Shown here: positions 55,991 to 64,000 of the stretch, piece by piece
Layout of the letters: every line of letters starts with the position of its first letter
Numbering within the stretch: position 1 is the stretch's first letter
Assembly: GCA_963668435.2 (NCBI GenBank)
Contig: CAXXSC010000001.1
Span: 124,001-188,000 of the forward strand
Length of the DNA stretch: 64,000 nt
Reading direction: 5' to 3'
Source: G963668435 sp963668435
GTDB lineage: Bacteria > Latescibacterota > Latescibacteria > Latescibacterales > Latescibacteraceae
The notes under the pieces: model-generated
Database searches by the model: none
The model's input: only the letters and a program-made list of their open reading frames with translations
Told to the model about the DNA's origin: nothing
Position numbers and translations under genes: made by a program

Positions 55991-56620
55991 ATGGGAAAGA
56001 CCTATCCTGTTAAGGATATGAGGAATATCGGCATCATGGCTCACATTGATGCCGGGAAGACTACGACAACCGAGCGCATCCTTTATTATTCTGGTAAGGT
56101 GCATCGTATTGGTGAAGTGCATGATGGAGCCGCCACAATGGACTGGATGGATCAGGAGCGGGAGCGCGGAATTACGATTACCTCCGCGGCGACTACCTGT
56201 TTCTGGCGTGATACGATGATTAATATCATCGACACTCCCGGGCATGTCGATTTTACAGTCGAGGTGCAGCGTTCGCTTCGCGTACTCGATGGCGCTGTCG
56301 GCCTTTTCTGTGCTGTCGGTGGTGTTGAGCCGCAGAGTGAGACGGTATGGCGCCAGGCTGACGACTACAAGGTCCCGAGGATCGCGTTTGTCAACAAGAT
56401 GGACCGTACAGGTGCCGATTTCTTCCGTGTCCTCGATATGATGGAGGAGCGCCTCCATTCTCACTTTATCCCTATTCAGATTCCTATCGGTGCCGGTGAG
56501 CTGTTTAGCGGCATCATTGATCTGATCAAAAATATTGCAGTTATATATGAAGGCGAAGGTCAGGATCTGACTTTCTTCGAGGAGCCGATTCCCTGCCGAT
56601 CTGGTTGGTGTCGCTCATGA
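55991..56620 (+). CDS. fusA: Elongation factor G, N-terminal part (frameshifted gene)
   Basis: The frame encodes the EF-G GTPase domain: G1 A-H-I-D-A-G-K-T-T (residues 17-25), G3 D-T-P-G-H at 81-85 and G4 N-K-M-D near 135. After residue 201 (P-I-P) the sequence turns into a short non-homologous tail and stops at 56620. The expected continuation A-D-L-V-G is present one base out of phase, from 56595. Removing one base joins this frame to the next into a normal EF-G of about 699 residues. The position between rpsG and tuf confirms identity. Confidence 0.85.
   Translation: MGKTYPVKDMRNIGIMAHIDAGKTTTTERILYYSGKVHRIGEVHDGAATMDWMDQERERGITITSAATTCFWRDTMINIIDTPGHVDFTVEVQRSLRVLDGAVGLFCAVGGVEPQSETVWRQADDYKVPRIAFVNKMDRTGADFFRVLDMMEERLHSHFIPIQIPIGAGELFSGIIDLIKNIAVIYEGEGQDLTFFEEPIPCRSGWCRS
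56591..56597 (+). other. One-base insertion breaking fusA
   Basis: The bases CCC-T-GCC should read CCx-GCC for the protein P-I-P-A-D-L. One extra C or T shifts the frame. Both flanks are well conserved EF-G sequence. Confidence 0.85.
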
Positions 56621-56633
56621 GTACCGCGAGAAG

Positions 56634-58091
56634 ATGCTCGAGGCAGTCTCTGATTATGATGATCATCTCATGGAGCTCTTTCTTGATGATCAGCCTATTC
56701 CGGAGGCTCAGATCAGGGCGGCTCTGAGAAAGGCCACCTGTGCCGGTGAGATCACTCCGATCATGTGTGGTACCGCATTCAAAAACAAGGGTGTCCGCCG
56801 TCTTATGGATGCCATTGTCGACTTCCTGCCTTCTCCCCTCGATGTTCCTCCCGTTGTCGGAATCAACCCGAAAAATGATGAGCAGATAGAAAGAAAGCCT
56901 AGTGTTGATGAGCCTTTCAGTGCACTTGCTTTCAAGATTGCCACCGATGTTCATGTTGGTAAGCTCATTTTCTTCCGCGTCTATTCAGGTTCTCTGAAGA
57001 AGGGCGGTACGGTTATGAATCCGATCAACGGCAAGAAAGAGCGACTGGGCCGTATTCTCCGTATGCATGCGAACAAGCGTGAGGAGCTTGAAGAGGCAAA
57101 GACTGGTGATATTCTTGCCGCGGTCGGACTGAAAAATGTCGGTACCGGCGATACGCTCTGTGATATGAGCAAGCAGATTATTCTGGAACAGATGGTGTTC
57201 CCGGAGCCTGTGATTCATATCGCTGTCGAGCCCAAGACAAAGGCCGATCAGGAGCAGCTCGACATGTCTCTCGCGAAGCTTGCCGAAGAAGACCCTACAT
57301 TCCAGGTTAAGACAGATGAAGAAACCGGTCAGACGATTATTTCCGGTATGGGTGAGCTTCACCTTGAGATCCTTATCGATCGTCTGAAACGTGAGTTTAA
57401 GGTGCAGGCGAATGTAGGTGCTCCGCAGGTTGCCTACCGCGAATCGATTTCAAAAGAGGTCGTGGTTGACAAGAAATTTGTCCGCCAGTCCGGTGGTCGT
57501 GGTCAGTATGGCCATGTTAAGATCAATCTTGGCCCGGCTAAAAAGGGTCAGGGGCTTATTTTTGAAAACAAGATTGTCGGCGGCGCCATTCCGAAAGAAT
57601 ACATTTCTTCCTGTGAAAAGGGTGCTAACGACGCAATGAACTCAGGCGTTCTTGCCGGATTCCCCATGCAGGATATCCATGTTGAGCTTTTCGATGGTTC
57701 CTATCATGAGGTTGACTCTTCGGAAATGGCTTTCCGGATCGCCATGTCCATGGCAATGCAGGAAGGTTTCAGGAAAGCCAATCCCAAGCTGCTCGAGCCG
57801 ATCATGTCGGTCGAGGTCGTCAGTCCTCAGCAGTATACCGGTGATATCATGGGTGATATGAATATGCGCCGAGGCCGTATAGAGAAAATTGAGACGAGAA
57901 GCGATGCGCAGGTGATCAAGGCGCTTGTCCCTCTTTCAGAAATGTTTGGATATGCGACGAAGCTTCGTTCTGTAAGCCAGGGTCGCGCAATATATACAAT
58001 GGTTTTTGACGCTTACTCTCCTGTTTCCGAGAGTGTGGCGAAAGAAGTTATCGTGAAATTCGGTGGAACATATCAGCCGCCGTCAGAATAA
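56634..58091 (+). CDS. fusA: Elongation factor G, C-terminal part (frameshifted gene)
   Basis: This frame continues EF-G domains G' through V. It runs from M-L-E-A-V-S-D-Y-D-D through A-F-K-N-K-G-V-R-R-L-M-D-A-I, G-M-G-E-L-H-L-E and R-G-Q-Y-G-H-V-K to the domain IV/V region, ending G-G-T-Y-Q-P-P-S-E. The frame is in fact open from 56595, and no good ribosome site precedes ATG 56634, so this is not a separate gene. EF-G drives ribosomal translocation and ribosome recycling and is essential, so a functional full-length product is expected in the cell. It lies 42 nt before the second tuf gene. Confidence 0.85.
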   Translation: MLEAVSDYDDHLMELFLDDQPIPEAQIRAALRKATCAGEITPIMCGTAFKNKGVRRLMDAIVDFLPSPLDVPPVVGINPKNDEQIERKPSVDEPFSALAFKIATDVHVGKLIFFRVYSGSLKKGGTVMNPINGKKERLGRILRMHANKREELEEAKTGDILAAVGLKNVGTGDTLCDMSKQIILEQMVFPEPVIHIAVEPKTKADQEQLDMSLAKLAEEDPTFQVKTDEETGQTIISGMGELHLEILIDRLKREFKVQANVGAPQVAYRESISKEVVVDKKFVRQSGGRGQYGHVKINLGPAKKGQGLIFENKIVGGAIPKEYISSCEKGANDAMNSGVLAGFPMQDIHVELFDGSYHEVDSSEMAFRIAMSMAMQEGFRKANPKLLEPIMSVEVVSPQQYTGDIMGDMNMRRGRIEKIETRSDAQVIKALVPLSEMFGYATKLRSVSQGRAIYTMVFDAYSPVSESVAKEVIVKFGGTYQPPSE

Positions 58092-58133
58092 AGAAAAAAA
58101 ACAACAGAGATAGTACTTTTAAGGAGGATTCAA

Positions 58134-59333
58134 ATGGCCAAGGAGAAGTTTGAGAGGAGTAAGCCCCATGTAAACGTGGGCACGATCGGACATGTCGACC
58201 ATGGCAAGACGACGCTGACGAGCGGCATCACCAATGTTCTTAGTCAGCTTGGTCTGGCGGAGCATCAGTCGTTTGATGATATCGACAAGGCACCCGAGGA
58301 GCGCGAGCGTGGTATTACGATCGCGACTGCTCATGTTGAGTATCAGTCTGAGACGCGTCATTATGCTCATGTTGATTGCCCTGGTCACGCTGACTACGTG
58401 AAGAACATGATCACGGGTGCGGCGCAGATGGACGGTGCTGTTCTGGTTGTGAGTGCTGCTGACGGTCCTATGCCGCAGACGCGCGAGCACATTCTTCTTG
58501 CCCGCCAGGTTGGCGTTCCCCGCATCGTAGTGTTCCTGAACAAGTGCGACATGGTCGATGACGACGAGCTTATCGAGCTGGTCGAGCTCGAGGTTCGCGA
58601 GCTTCTGTCGAAATACGAGTTCCCGGGTGACGAGATTCCTTTTGTCCGCGGTTCCGCGCTTCAGGCAATGGAGTGGGATGGCGAGGACAAGGATGCGCCG
58701 TGTGTTGGCGTTATCAAGGAGCTCCTGCAGGCGCTCGACGATTATGTTCCGATTCCCGAGCGTGATCTTGACAAGCCGTTCCTGATGCCTGTCGAGGACG
58801 TTTTCTCGATTACCGGCCGCGGTACGGTTGCTACCGGCCGTATCGAGCAGGGTATTATCAAGATGGGCGAAGAGATGGAGCTGGTCGGTATCAAAGATAC
58901 CATGAAGACGGTCTGTACCGGTGTTGAGATGTTCCGTAAGATTCTTGACGAAGGACAGGCTGGCGACAATGTCGGTCTGCTTCTCCGCGGTATGGACAAG
59001 GATCGTGTGGATCGCGGAATGGTTCTGGCCAAGCCCGGTTCGGTTACGCCGCATACGAAATTCCGCGGTCAGGTCTACGTTCTGACCAAGGAAGAGGGTG
59101 GTCGTCACACGCCGTTCTTCACCGGCTACCGCCCGCAGTTTTACTTCCGCACGACGGATGTGACCGGAACGCTCGAGCTTCCTGAAGGCGTCGAGATGGT
59201 CATGCCCGGCGATAACATCGAAATCACCGCAGAGCTTATCACACCGATCGCTATGAATGACGGTCTCCGTTTCGCTATCCGCGAAGGCGGCAGGACGATC
59301 GCTTCCGGTGTGGTTGCCGAGATTTATGAATAA
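58134..59333 (+). CDS. tuf: Elongation factor Tu, second copy
   Basis: This 399-residue EF-Tu is identical in protein sequence to the copy at 41420. The only base difference I find is 58367 (GCT versus GCG, Ala78). It occupies the tufA position after fusA and has a stronger ribosome site (AAGGAGG). Fifteen nt later comes rpsJ, so the str and S10 gene groups are joined here. Flanks outside the identical block differ at once, as expected for ongoing gene conversion. Confidence 0.98.
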   Translation: MAKEKFERSKPHVNVGTIGHVDHGKTTLTSGITNVLSQLGLAEHQSFDDIDKAPEERERGITIATAHVEYQSETRHYAHVDCPGHADYVKNMITGAAQMDGAVLVVSAADGPMPQTREHILLARQVGVPRIVVFLNKCDMVDDDELIELVELEVRELLSKYEFPGDEIPFVRGSALQAMEWDGEDKDAPCVGVIKELLQALDDYVPIPERDLDKPFLMPVEDVFSITGRGTVATGRIEQGIIKMGEEMELVGIKDTMKTVCTGVEMFRKILDEGQAGDNVGLLLRGMDKDRVDRGMVLAKPGSVTPHTKFRGQVYVLTKEEGGRHTPFFTGYRPQFYFRTTDVTGTLELPEGVEMVMPGDNIEITAELITPIAMNDGLRFAIREGGRTIASGVVAEIYE

Positions 59334-59347
59334 AGGGAGTTAGTAAC

Positions 59348-59656
59348 GTGGCAGGTCAGAAAATCAGAATTAAACTCAAGGCCTACGATCATGCCTCGCT
59401 CGATACTTCAAGCGACGAGATCGTCAGAACCGCCAAGAGGTCCGGTGCCAGGATTTCCGGCCCCGTTCCGCTTCCCACGAAGCGTTCGATCTACACGGTT
59501 CTAAGAAGCCCCCATATCGACAAAAAGTCGAGGGAGCAGTTCGAAACGCGGGTTCACAAGCGTCTTATCGACATTTATGATTCAAATCAGCAGACTGTCG
59601 ATTCGCTGATGAAACTCGATCTTCCGGCCGGCGTGGATATCGAAATCCAGGTCTGA
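59348..59656 (+). CDS. rpsJ: 30S ribosomal protein S10
   Basis: The 102-residue protein starts at GTG and reads K-I-R-I-K-L-K-A-Y-D-H then S-G-P-V-P-L-P-T-K and H-I-D-K-K-S-R-E-Q-F-E, all typical of S10. Besides its place in the 30S head, S10 pairs with NusB and NusG in transcription control. It is the first gene of the S10 group, lying directly after tuf without a separate promoter. Confidence 0.98.
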   Translation: MAGQKIRIKLKAYDHASLDTSSDEIVRTAKRSGARISGPVPLPTKRSIYTVLRSPHIDKKSREQFETRVHKRLIDIYDSNQQTVDSLMKLDLPAGVDIEIQV

Positions 59657-59731
59657 GACGGACAAACGGTTCACGTTTGACGGTTAATAATCCCGTTGAA
59701 ATGAAAACTGAAACGCAGCACAGGTGGAATA

Positions 59732-60346
59732 ATGATAGGATTGATTGGTAAAAAGATCGGCATGTCCCAGATTTACAATGAGGACGGTGTCCTGTGCCCG
59801 GCGACATTAATCGAGGTCGGTCCTTGTCCTGTAGTTCAGGTCAAGAGTACGGATGGCAAGGACGGTTATAATGCTGTCAAGATCGGTTTCTGGGAGTCGG
59901 AAAAGGTCGCCAAACCGATCCGGGGCATCTTTGAGAAGAAGAATCTCGCTCCTGCGAAGAGACTTCGCGAGTTCCGTGTCGATGATGTTTCCGAGTTCGA
60001 TGAGGGGACGATCCTGAAAGCCGACGTTTTCGCCGCAGGTGAGAAGGTTATGGTTCGCGGAACTACGAAAGGCCGTGGTTTTGCAGGCGTTCTCAAGCGC
60101 CACAATTTCAAGGGTGGAGATGATACCCACGGTTGCCGTGCGAACAGGATTCCCGGTTCGATCGGTGCATCTTCTGATCCCTCAAGGGTCTTCAAAGGCA
60201 AAAAGCTTCCCGGTCACTATGGCGCAGCCGCCCATACCGTGAAGGGCCTTGAGGTGCTCAAGGTCGATGCCGAGAAGAACATTATTTGTGTAAAGGGTGC
60301 AGTGCCCGGTGCCAAGAACGGCATTGTGTACGTCACCAAGCAGTAG
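59732..60346 (+). CDS. rplC: 50S ribosomal protein L3
   Basis: The 204-residue protein begins M-I-G-L-I-G-K-K-I-G-M-S-Q and has the L3 segments V-R-G-T-T-K-G-R-G-F-A-G near residue 109 and G-S-I-G-A-S-S-D-P-S-R-V-F-K-G near 141. The glutamine methylated in E. coli lies in that region; here the position reads Ala or Ser, so modification is uncertain. L3 reaches the peptidyl-transferase centre. Confidence 0.97.
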   Translation: MIGLIGKKIGMSQIYNEDGVLCPATLIEVGPCPVVQVKSTDGKDGYNAVKIGFWESEKVAKPIRGIFEKKNLAPAKRLREFRVDDVSEFDEGTILKADVFAAGEKVMVRGTTKGRGFAGVLKRHNFKGGDDTHGCRANRIPGSIGASSDPSRVFKGKKLPGHYGAAAHTVKGLEVLKVDAEKNIICVKGAVPGAKNGIVYVTKQ

Positions 60347-60417
60347 AAAGAAAAGGCGAATGGTCGCCTTCAGTAGTTAGAAGATACGGTATCACTGAGA
60401 CCTTTTAAGAGGTAACG

Positions 60418-61059
60418 ATGAAAACGGTAACGGTATACAAACGCGATGGCAGCGAAGCCGGTACGATCGATCTGCCCGATGATGTTTTCGGCATCGAGCC
60501 CTCGGTTGTCGCGATCCATCAGACAATAAAGGCCCACCTCGCCAACAAACGTCAGGGCAATGCCTCGACGAAAACACGTGGCGAAGTGAACCTGACGAAA
60601 TCAAAGCCTTATCGCCAGAAAGGCACCGGTCGTGCACGTGCCGGTAGTGCCAATTCGCCCGTATGGGTCGGTGGCGGTACTGCTTTCGGTCCTCTTCCCA
60701 GGACCTACACTCAGCGTACAAACCAGAAAGTCCGTCGTCTTGCACTCAAGAGCGCATACAGCATTAAGGCCACTGAGGACAAAATCAAGGTTGTCGAGGA
60801 TTTCACGCTTGAATCCCCGAAAACCAAAGATATCGCCGATATGCTGAAAGCTCTCGGTATTAACGGTGAAAAGACGGTTTTCCTGTTTGGTGCAAAAGAC
60901 GAGATGATCTATAAATCGTCGCGTAACATTCCCAAACTCAATGTCAACATGGCTGAAAATACTCATGCATACGAGGTCATGAACTCTGATGTTCTTGTTA
61001 TGATGAAATCGGCGGTCGACAGGGTGAAGGATATCTTCCAGGGAGGAGCCGCCTCGTAA
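60418..61059 (+). CDS. rplD: 50S ribosomal protein L4
   Basis: The 213-residue protein has the exit-tunnel loop K-P-Y-R-Q-K-G-T-G-R-A-R-A-G near residues 62-75, which lines the nascent-chain tunnel. In E. coli L4 also represses the S10 operon through its leader; here the tuf-rpsJ junction leaves no room for such a leader. Its TAA stop overlaps the rplW ATG by one base. Confidence 0.97.
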   Translation: MKTVTVYKRDGSEAGTIDLPDDVFGIEPSVVAIHQTIKAHLANKRQGNASTKTRGEVNLTKSKPYRQKGTGRARAGSANSPVWVGGGTAFGPLPRTYTQRTNQKVRRLALKSAYSIKATEDKIKVVEDFTLESPKTKDIADMLKALGINGEKTVFLFGAKDEMIYKSSRNIPKLNVNMAENTHAYEVMNSDVLVMMKSAVDRVKDIFQGGAAS

Positions 61060-61349
61060 TGAAAAACACGAAGAATATTATACGGCGCCCCATCATCACG
61101 GAAAAAGCGACGATGATGAAAGACAGCGAAAACAAGTATGTCTTCGAAGTCGAAAAGGGTAGCAACAAGATCGAGATCAAAAAAGCGGTCGAGGACCTGT
61201 TCAAGGTCAACGTAACAAGCGTCCGCACTTACACCACGCATGGCAAGATTCGTTCGCGCGGTCGTTTTCGGGGCAAAAGGCCTGACTGGAAACGTGCCAT
61301 CGTCCAGCTCAAGGACGGCGAGTCAATTGAGTTCTTCGAAGGTGTATAA
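61059..61349 (+). CDS. rplW: 50S ribosomal protein L23
   Basis: The 96-residue protein begins M-K-N-T-K-N-I-I-R-R-P-I-I-T-E-K-A and has F-E-V-E-K-G-S-N-K-I-E-I-K-K-A-V near residue 29. L23 lies at the tunnel exit and docks trigger factor and SRP. The ATG overlaps the rplD stop in a TAATG arrangement, so the two are translationally coupled. Confidence 0.97.
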   Translation: MKNTKNIIRRPIITEKATMMKDSENKYVFEVEKGSNKIEIKKAVEDLFKVNVTSVRTYTTHGKIRSRGRFRGKRPDWKRAIVQLKDGESIEFFEGV

Positions 61350-61413
61350 GCAACGTAAACCTATCGTAGCTGTACGGATAACAACAGCGTAACTTTAAAG
61401 AGCAGGTAATATA

Positions 61414-62241
61414 ATGGGTCTGAAAAAATATAAGCCGATAACTCCGACGATGCGTTTCAGAGAAACGCCCGATTTTAAGGAGATTACAAAGACCGAGCCC
61501 GAGAAATCACTTCTCGAGCCCATGAAGAAATCCGGTGGACGAAATTCTACAGGACGTATTACAGTCAGACGTCGCGGCGGTGGTCACAAGCGTCATTACC
61601 GTATCGTGGATTTCAAGCGCAAAAAAATAGGTATCCCGGCACGAGTCGATTCAATACAGTACGATCCCAACCGTTCGGCACGTATTGCGCTTCTGGTCTA
61701 TGCTGATGGCGAGAAAACATATATTCTCGCTCCTGACAACCTTAAAGTCGGCGAAACGCTCATGAGCGGCCCGGATGCCGATATCAAGCTCGGCAATGCA
61801 CTTCCTCTGGCAAGAATTCCTCTGGGTACCATGGTTCATGCAATTGAGGTAAAGCCTGGTAAAGGCGCGCAGTTTGCACGAAGCGCTGGCGCATCCTGTC
61901 AGATCATGGCCCGTGAATCCGGTATGGTCACACTGAGGCTTCCCTCAAGCGAAATGCGTATGTTCCATGAGAAATGCATGGCGACTATCGGCCAGGTCGG
62001 TAATCTCGATCATCAGAACGAGAATCATGGTAAAGCCGGTAAGTCACGCTGGCTCGGAAAACGCCCGAAAGTTCGCGGTGTTGTTATGAACCCGCACGAC
62101 CATCCGCATGGCGGTGGCGAGGGCCGTACTTCAGGTGGCCGTCATCCGGTTACTCCCTGGGGTGTTCCGACCAAGGGCTACAAGACCCGTAAGAAAAACA
62201 AAAAGTCCGATAAGTATATCGTGAAACGCAGAGTTAAATAA
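61414..62241 (+). CDS. rplB: 50S ribosomal protein L2
   Basis: The 275-residue protein starts M-G-L-K-K-Y-K-P-I-T-P-T-M-R and ends with the conserved block V-M-N-P-H-D-H-P-H-G-G-G-E-G near residues 225-238. The invariant histidine in that block is present. L2 is needed for subunit association and peptidyl-transferase activity. Length and sequence are ordinary. Confidence 0.98.
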   Translation: MGLKKYKPITPTMRFRETPDFKEITKTEPEKSLLEPMKKSGGRNSTGRITVRRRGGGHKRHYRIVDFKRKKIGIPARVDSIQYDPNRSARIALLVYADGEKTYILAPDNLKVGETLMSGPDADIKLGNALPLARIPLGTMVHAIEVKPGKGAQFARSAGASCQIMARESGMVTLRLPSSEMRMFHEKCMATIGQVGNLDHQNENHGKAGKSRWLGKRPKVRGVVMNPHDHPHGGGEGRTSGGRHPVTPWGVPTKGYKTRKKNKKSDKYIVKRRVK

Positions 62242-62283
62242 AGAATTCTGACATTTTAGAACCTGCACTTTGGAGGATACAAT

Positions 62284-62571
62284 ATGGCGCGGTCAATTAA
62301 AAAGGGACCGTTTATCGACGATCACCTGGACAAAAAAATCACCGACATGAACAAGCGTGGCGAGAAGAAGGTTATTCAGACCTGGTCCAGGCGCTCGACA
62401 ATCACTCCCGACTTTATCGGTCACACCATCGCCGTGCATAACGGCAACAAGTTCATCCCGGTCTATGTTACCGAGAACATGGTTGGCCACAAGCTTGGCG
62501 AGTTCGCTCCCACGAGGACATATCGCGGACACAGCGGCAAGCTGATTGAAAGAGCGGTTAAGTTCAAATAA
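62284..62571 (+). CDS. rpsS: 30S ribosomal protein S19
   Basis: The 95-residue protein M-A-R-S-I-K-K-G-P-F-I-D-D-H carries W-S-R-R-S-T-I-T-P-D-F-I-G-H-T and E-F-A-P-T-R-T-Y-R-G-H, a textbook S19. It binds 16S rRNA in the head with S13. GGAGG precedes the ATG. Confidence 0.98.
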   Translation: MARSIKKGPFIDDHLDKKITDMNKRGEKKVIQTWSRRSTITPDFIGHTIAVHNGNKFIPVYVTENMVGHKLGEFAPTRTYRGHSGKLIERAVKFK

Positions 62572-62650
62572 AGAGAAACAATAGACTTTCATTATAGATA
62601 TGATTTGGGACGTCTCAACAAAAACGTCGTAAAGGAAACAGGTTACCGTT

Positions 62651-62998
62651 ATGCAGGCATTTGCACAAGCTCGATATATCAGGAGTTCCGCACGAAAAAT
62701 GCGTCAGGTTATGGACCTGGTTCGCGGAAAAAATGTCGAGGAAGCGTTGAATATCCTTCGCTTCACGCACAAGAAAAGCGCGCTTCAGCTCGAAAAAGTT
62801 GTTCGCAGCGCTGTCGCGAACGCGCAGAACATCCATGGTGACAAGATTCACGACCCCAACGAACTGTCTATCATCGAAGCACAGTGCGATGAGGGGCCGA
62901 TCATGAAACGCATCAGGGCCCGTGCCATGGGCAGAGCTTTTAGGATTCGTAAAAGAAGCTGCCATGTCAAGGTCGTTGTTGCAACGGAAGAAAATTAA
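62651..62998 (+). CDS. rplV: 50S ribosomal protein L22
   Basis: The 115-residue protein has Y-I-R-S-S-A-R-K-M-R-Q-V-M-D-L-V-R-G near residue 9 and the tunnel hairpin R-I-R-A-R-A-M-G-R-A-F-R-I near 83. It narrows the exit tunnel together with L4. It begins 79 nt after rpsS. Confidence 0.97.
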   Translation: MQAFAQARYIRSSARKMRQVMDLVRGKNVEEALNILRFTHKKSALQLEKVVRSAVANAQNIHGDKIHDPNELSIIEAQCDEGPIMKRIRARAMGRAFRIRKRSCHVKVVVATEEN

Positions 62999-63070
62999 TC
63001 GAATAGGTGACAGGCGCCGCGAAATATCAATGTGGTGACCACACCATTAATAACACAGGGGGTTTCAACC

Positions 63071-63718
63071 TTGGGTCAGAAAACTAATCCGGTAGGATTC
63101 AGGCTTGGTGTTTCCAAGACATGGAGTTCCCGCTGGTTCAGCGAGAAGGGTTACGCCGAGAATCTCGAGGAAGATATCGCTCTCAGGCGATATATCATGA
63201 AACGTCTGTCTCGTGCCGGCGTTTCGAAGGTCGAAATCGAACGCCGTACAGGCAACGAGGTGACCGTTAATATTCACACCGCCCGTCCGGGTATCGTCAT
63301 CGGCCGTAAGGGCTCCGAGGTTGACAAGCTGCGCGATGAGCTGAAGCTTCTGACCAAAAAAGACGTTTACCTTAATATCGTCGAGGTGAAACATCCTGAG
63401 CTGACAGCTAAGCTCGTGGCAGAAAACATCGCCCGTCAGCTCGAAGGCCGTATCAATCACCGCCGCGCAATGAAGAAGGCTGTTACTTCGGCAATGCGTC
63501 TTGGCGCCGAGGGCATTCGTATCGCCTGTTCGGGTAGGCTTGGCGGTGCAGAAATGTCGCGCAAAGAACGTTACCTCGTTGGTCGAGTGCCGCTACATAC
63601 GCTCAGGGCTGATATCGATTATGCCACCGCGATTTCCTACACCACATACGGTGTTATCGGTATCAAGGTGTGGATATCGAAAGGCGAGGTTCTGGATACT
63701 CAGGGAATTTCAAAGTAA
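63071..63718 (+). CDS. rpsC: 30S ribosomal protein S3
   Basis: The protein is about 215 residues from TTG 63071, where the sequence reads L-G-Q-K-T-N-P-V-G-F-R-L-G, exactly the start of S3; AGGGGG lies nine bases before it. An upstream in-frame GTG at 63032 would add 13 non-conserved residues. The KH domain has R-P-G-I-V-I-G-R-K-G-S-E near residues 64-75. S3 lines the mRNA entry channel. Confidence 0.95.
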   Translation: MGQKTNPVGFRLGVSKTWSSRWFSEKGYAENLEEDIALRRYIMKRLSRAGVSKVEIERRTGNEVTVNIHTARPGIVIGRKGSEVDKLRDELKLLTKKDVYLNIVEVKHPELTAKLVAENIARQLEGRINHRRAMKKAVTSAMRLGAEGIRIACSGRLGGAEMSRKERYLVGRVPLHTLRADIDYATAISYTTYGVIGIKVWISKGEVLDTQGISK

Positions 63719-63773
63719 CCAAGCACGGTAGGCCATTGGCCTGAACCGTCGATATATACGAGGATAGTCAATC

Positions 63774-64000
63774 ATGTTAATGCCGAAACGTGTCAAACAC
63801 CGCAAGCAGCAGCGCGGGCGTATGTGCGGCCTGGCAACAAAGGGAAACAAGATTTCCTTTGGAGAATACGGCATCGCCACTATGGAACCGGGCTGGATAA
63901 CTGCCCGCCAGATCGAGGCTGCTCGTGTTGCAATTACCAGGTACATGAAACGTGCCGGTAAGGTCTGGATCCGTATTTTCCCGGCCAAACCGATCACGAA
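63774..64000 (+). CDS. rplP: 50S ribosomal protein L16 (partial)
   Basis: The frame begins M-L-M-P-K-R-V-K-H-R-K-Q-Q-R-G-R and runs off the window after 75 residues at R-I-F-P-A-K-P-I-T. This is the first half of L16, a tRNA-contacting protein of the large subunit. Its place after rpsC is the standard S10-operon order, and rpmC would be expected next. A cryptic ATG two codons in is possible. Confidence 0.95.
   Translation, partial: MLMPKRVKHRKQQRGRMCGLATKGNKISFGEYGIATMEPGWITARQIEAARVAITRYMKRAGKVWIRIFPAKPIT

Noticed and set aside
56591..56597. Programmed +1 frameshifting in fusA
   Set aside because: CCC-U can slip, but there is no stop codon directly at the shift site, no visible stimulatory element, and no precedent in fusA. 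A sequence error or mutation is simpler.

Overview
The window reads as chromosomal DNA of a free-living bacterium of the FCB (Fibrobacteres-Chlorobi-Bacteroidetes) superphylum or a neighbouring uncultivated phylum. The evidence is the C-terminal surface-sorting/FlgD-like domain (N-F-P-N-P-F-N-P-T-T-T type) on two exported proteins, the mix of dockerin-, cohesin- and Ig-like exported domains, HDOD and HD-GYP signalling proteins, and moderate GC content. Latescibacterota, Zixibacteria or KSB1-type lineages would fit, but the phylum is an inference. Promoters of the sigma-70 type (TTGAC-x, 17 bp, TATxxT) are easy to see. I saw no phage, insertion sequence or CRISPR array.

Layout. 1-691: the N-terminal part of a Tat-exported PIG-L deacetylase on the minus strand. 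1023-4733: an HDOD protein, the rplU-rpmA ribosomal pair with its own promoter and terminator, and a two-subunit class I fumarase. 4734-15742: a surface-protein locus with a 2399-residue modular acidic protein behind a strong promoter and a leader of about 400 nt, a small cohesin-like secreted protein, and a convergent subtilisin-like protease carrying the same kind of sorting domain. 15907-26516: endonuclease III, then glycan genes on both strands (two GT4 enzymes, a membrane-inserted PHP protein, WbqC, PIG-L, a methyltransferase, a GT2, a GT39-like membrane enzyme) and the manganese exporter MntP. 26854-30135: an Nramp relative without the canonical metal-binding motifs and a DUF4838 protein. 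30250-33534: two HD-GYP proteins, the second a response regulator, with a possible 27-residue membrane peptide between them. 33586-41019: a surface-polysaccharide block (methyltransferase, Wzx-like flippase, FemAB/BioF2-like transferase, polysaccharide deacetylase, GT4, UPF0489), tightly packed in its first part.

41067-64000: one of the most conserved bacterial gene strings. It runs tRNA-Gly, tRNA-Thr, tuf, rpmG, tRNA-Trp, secE, nusG, rplK, rplA, rplJ, rplL, rpoB, rpoC, rpsL, rpsG, fusA, tuf, rpsJ, rplC, rplD, rplW, rplB, rpsS, rplV, rpsC, rplP, with rplP cut by the window end. The two tuf genes differ by one silent base that I could find. fusA carries a one-nucleotide insertion that splits it into two frames and is probably a sequence error.

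The most unusual parts are the giant dockerin/cohesin-like surface protein with its long leader and possible Cys-rich leader peptide, the Nramp relative without DPGN or MPH, the PHP protein with membrane segments inside its catalytic domain, and the frameshifted fusA.
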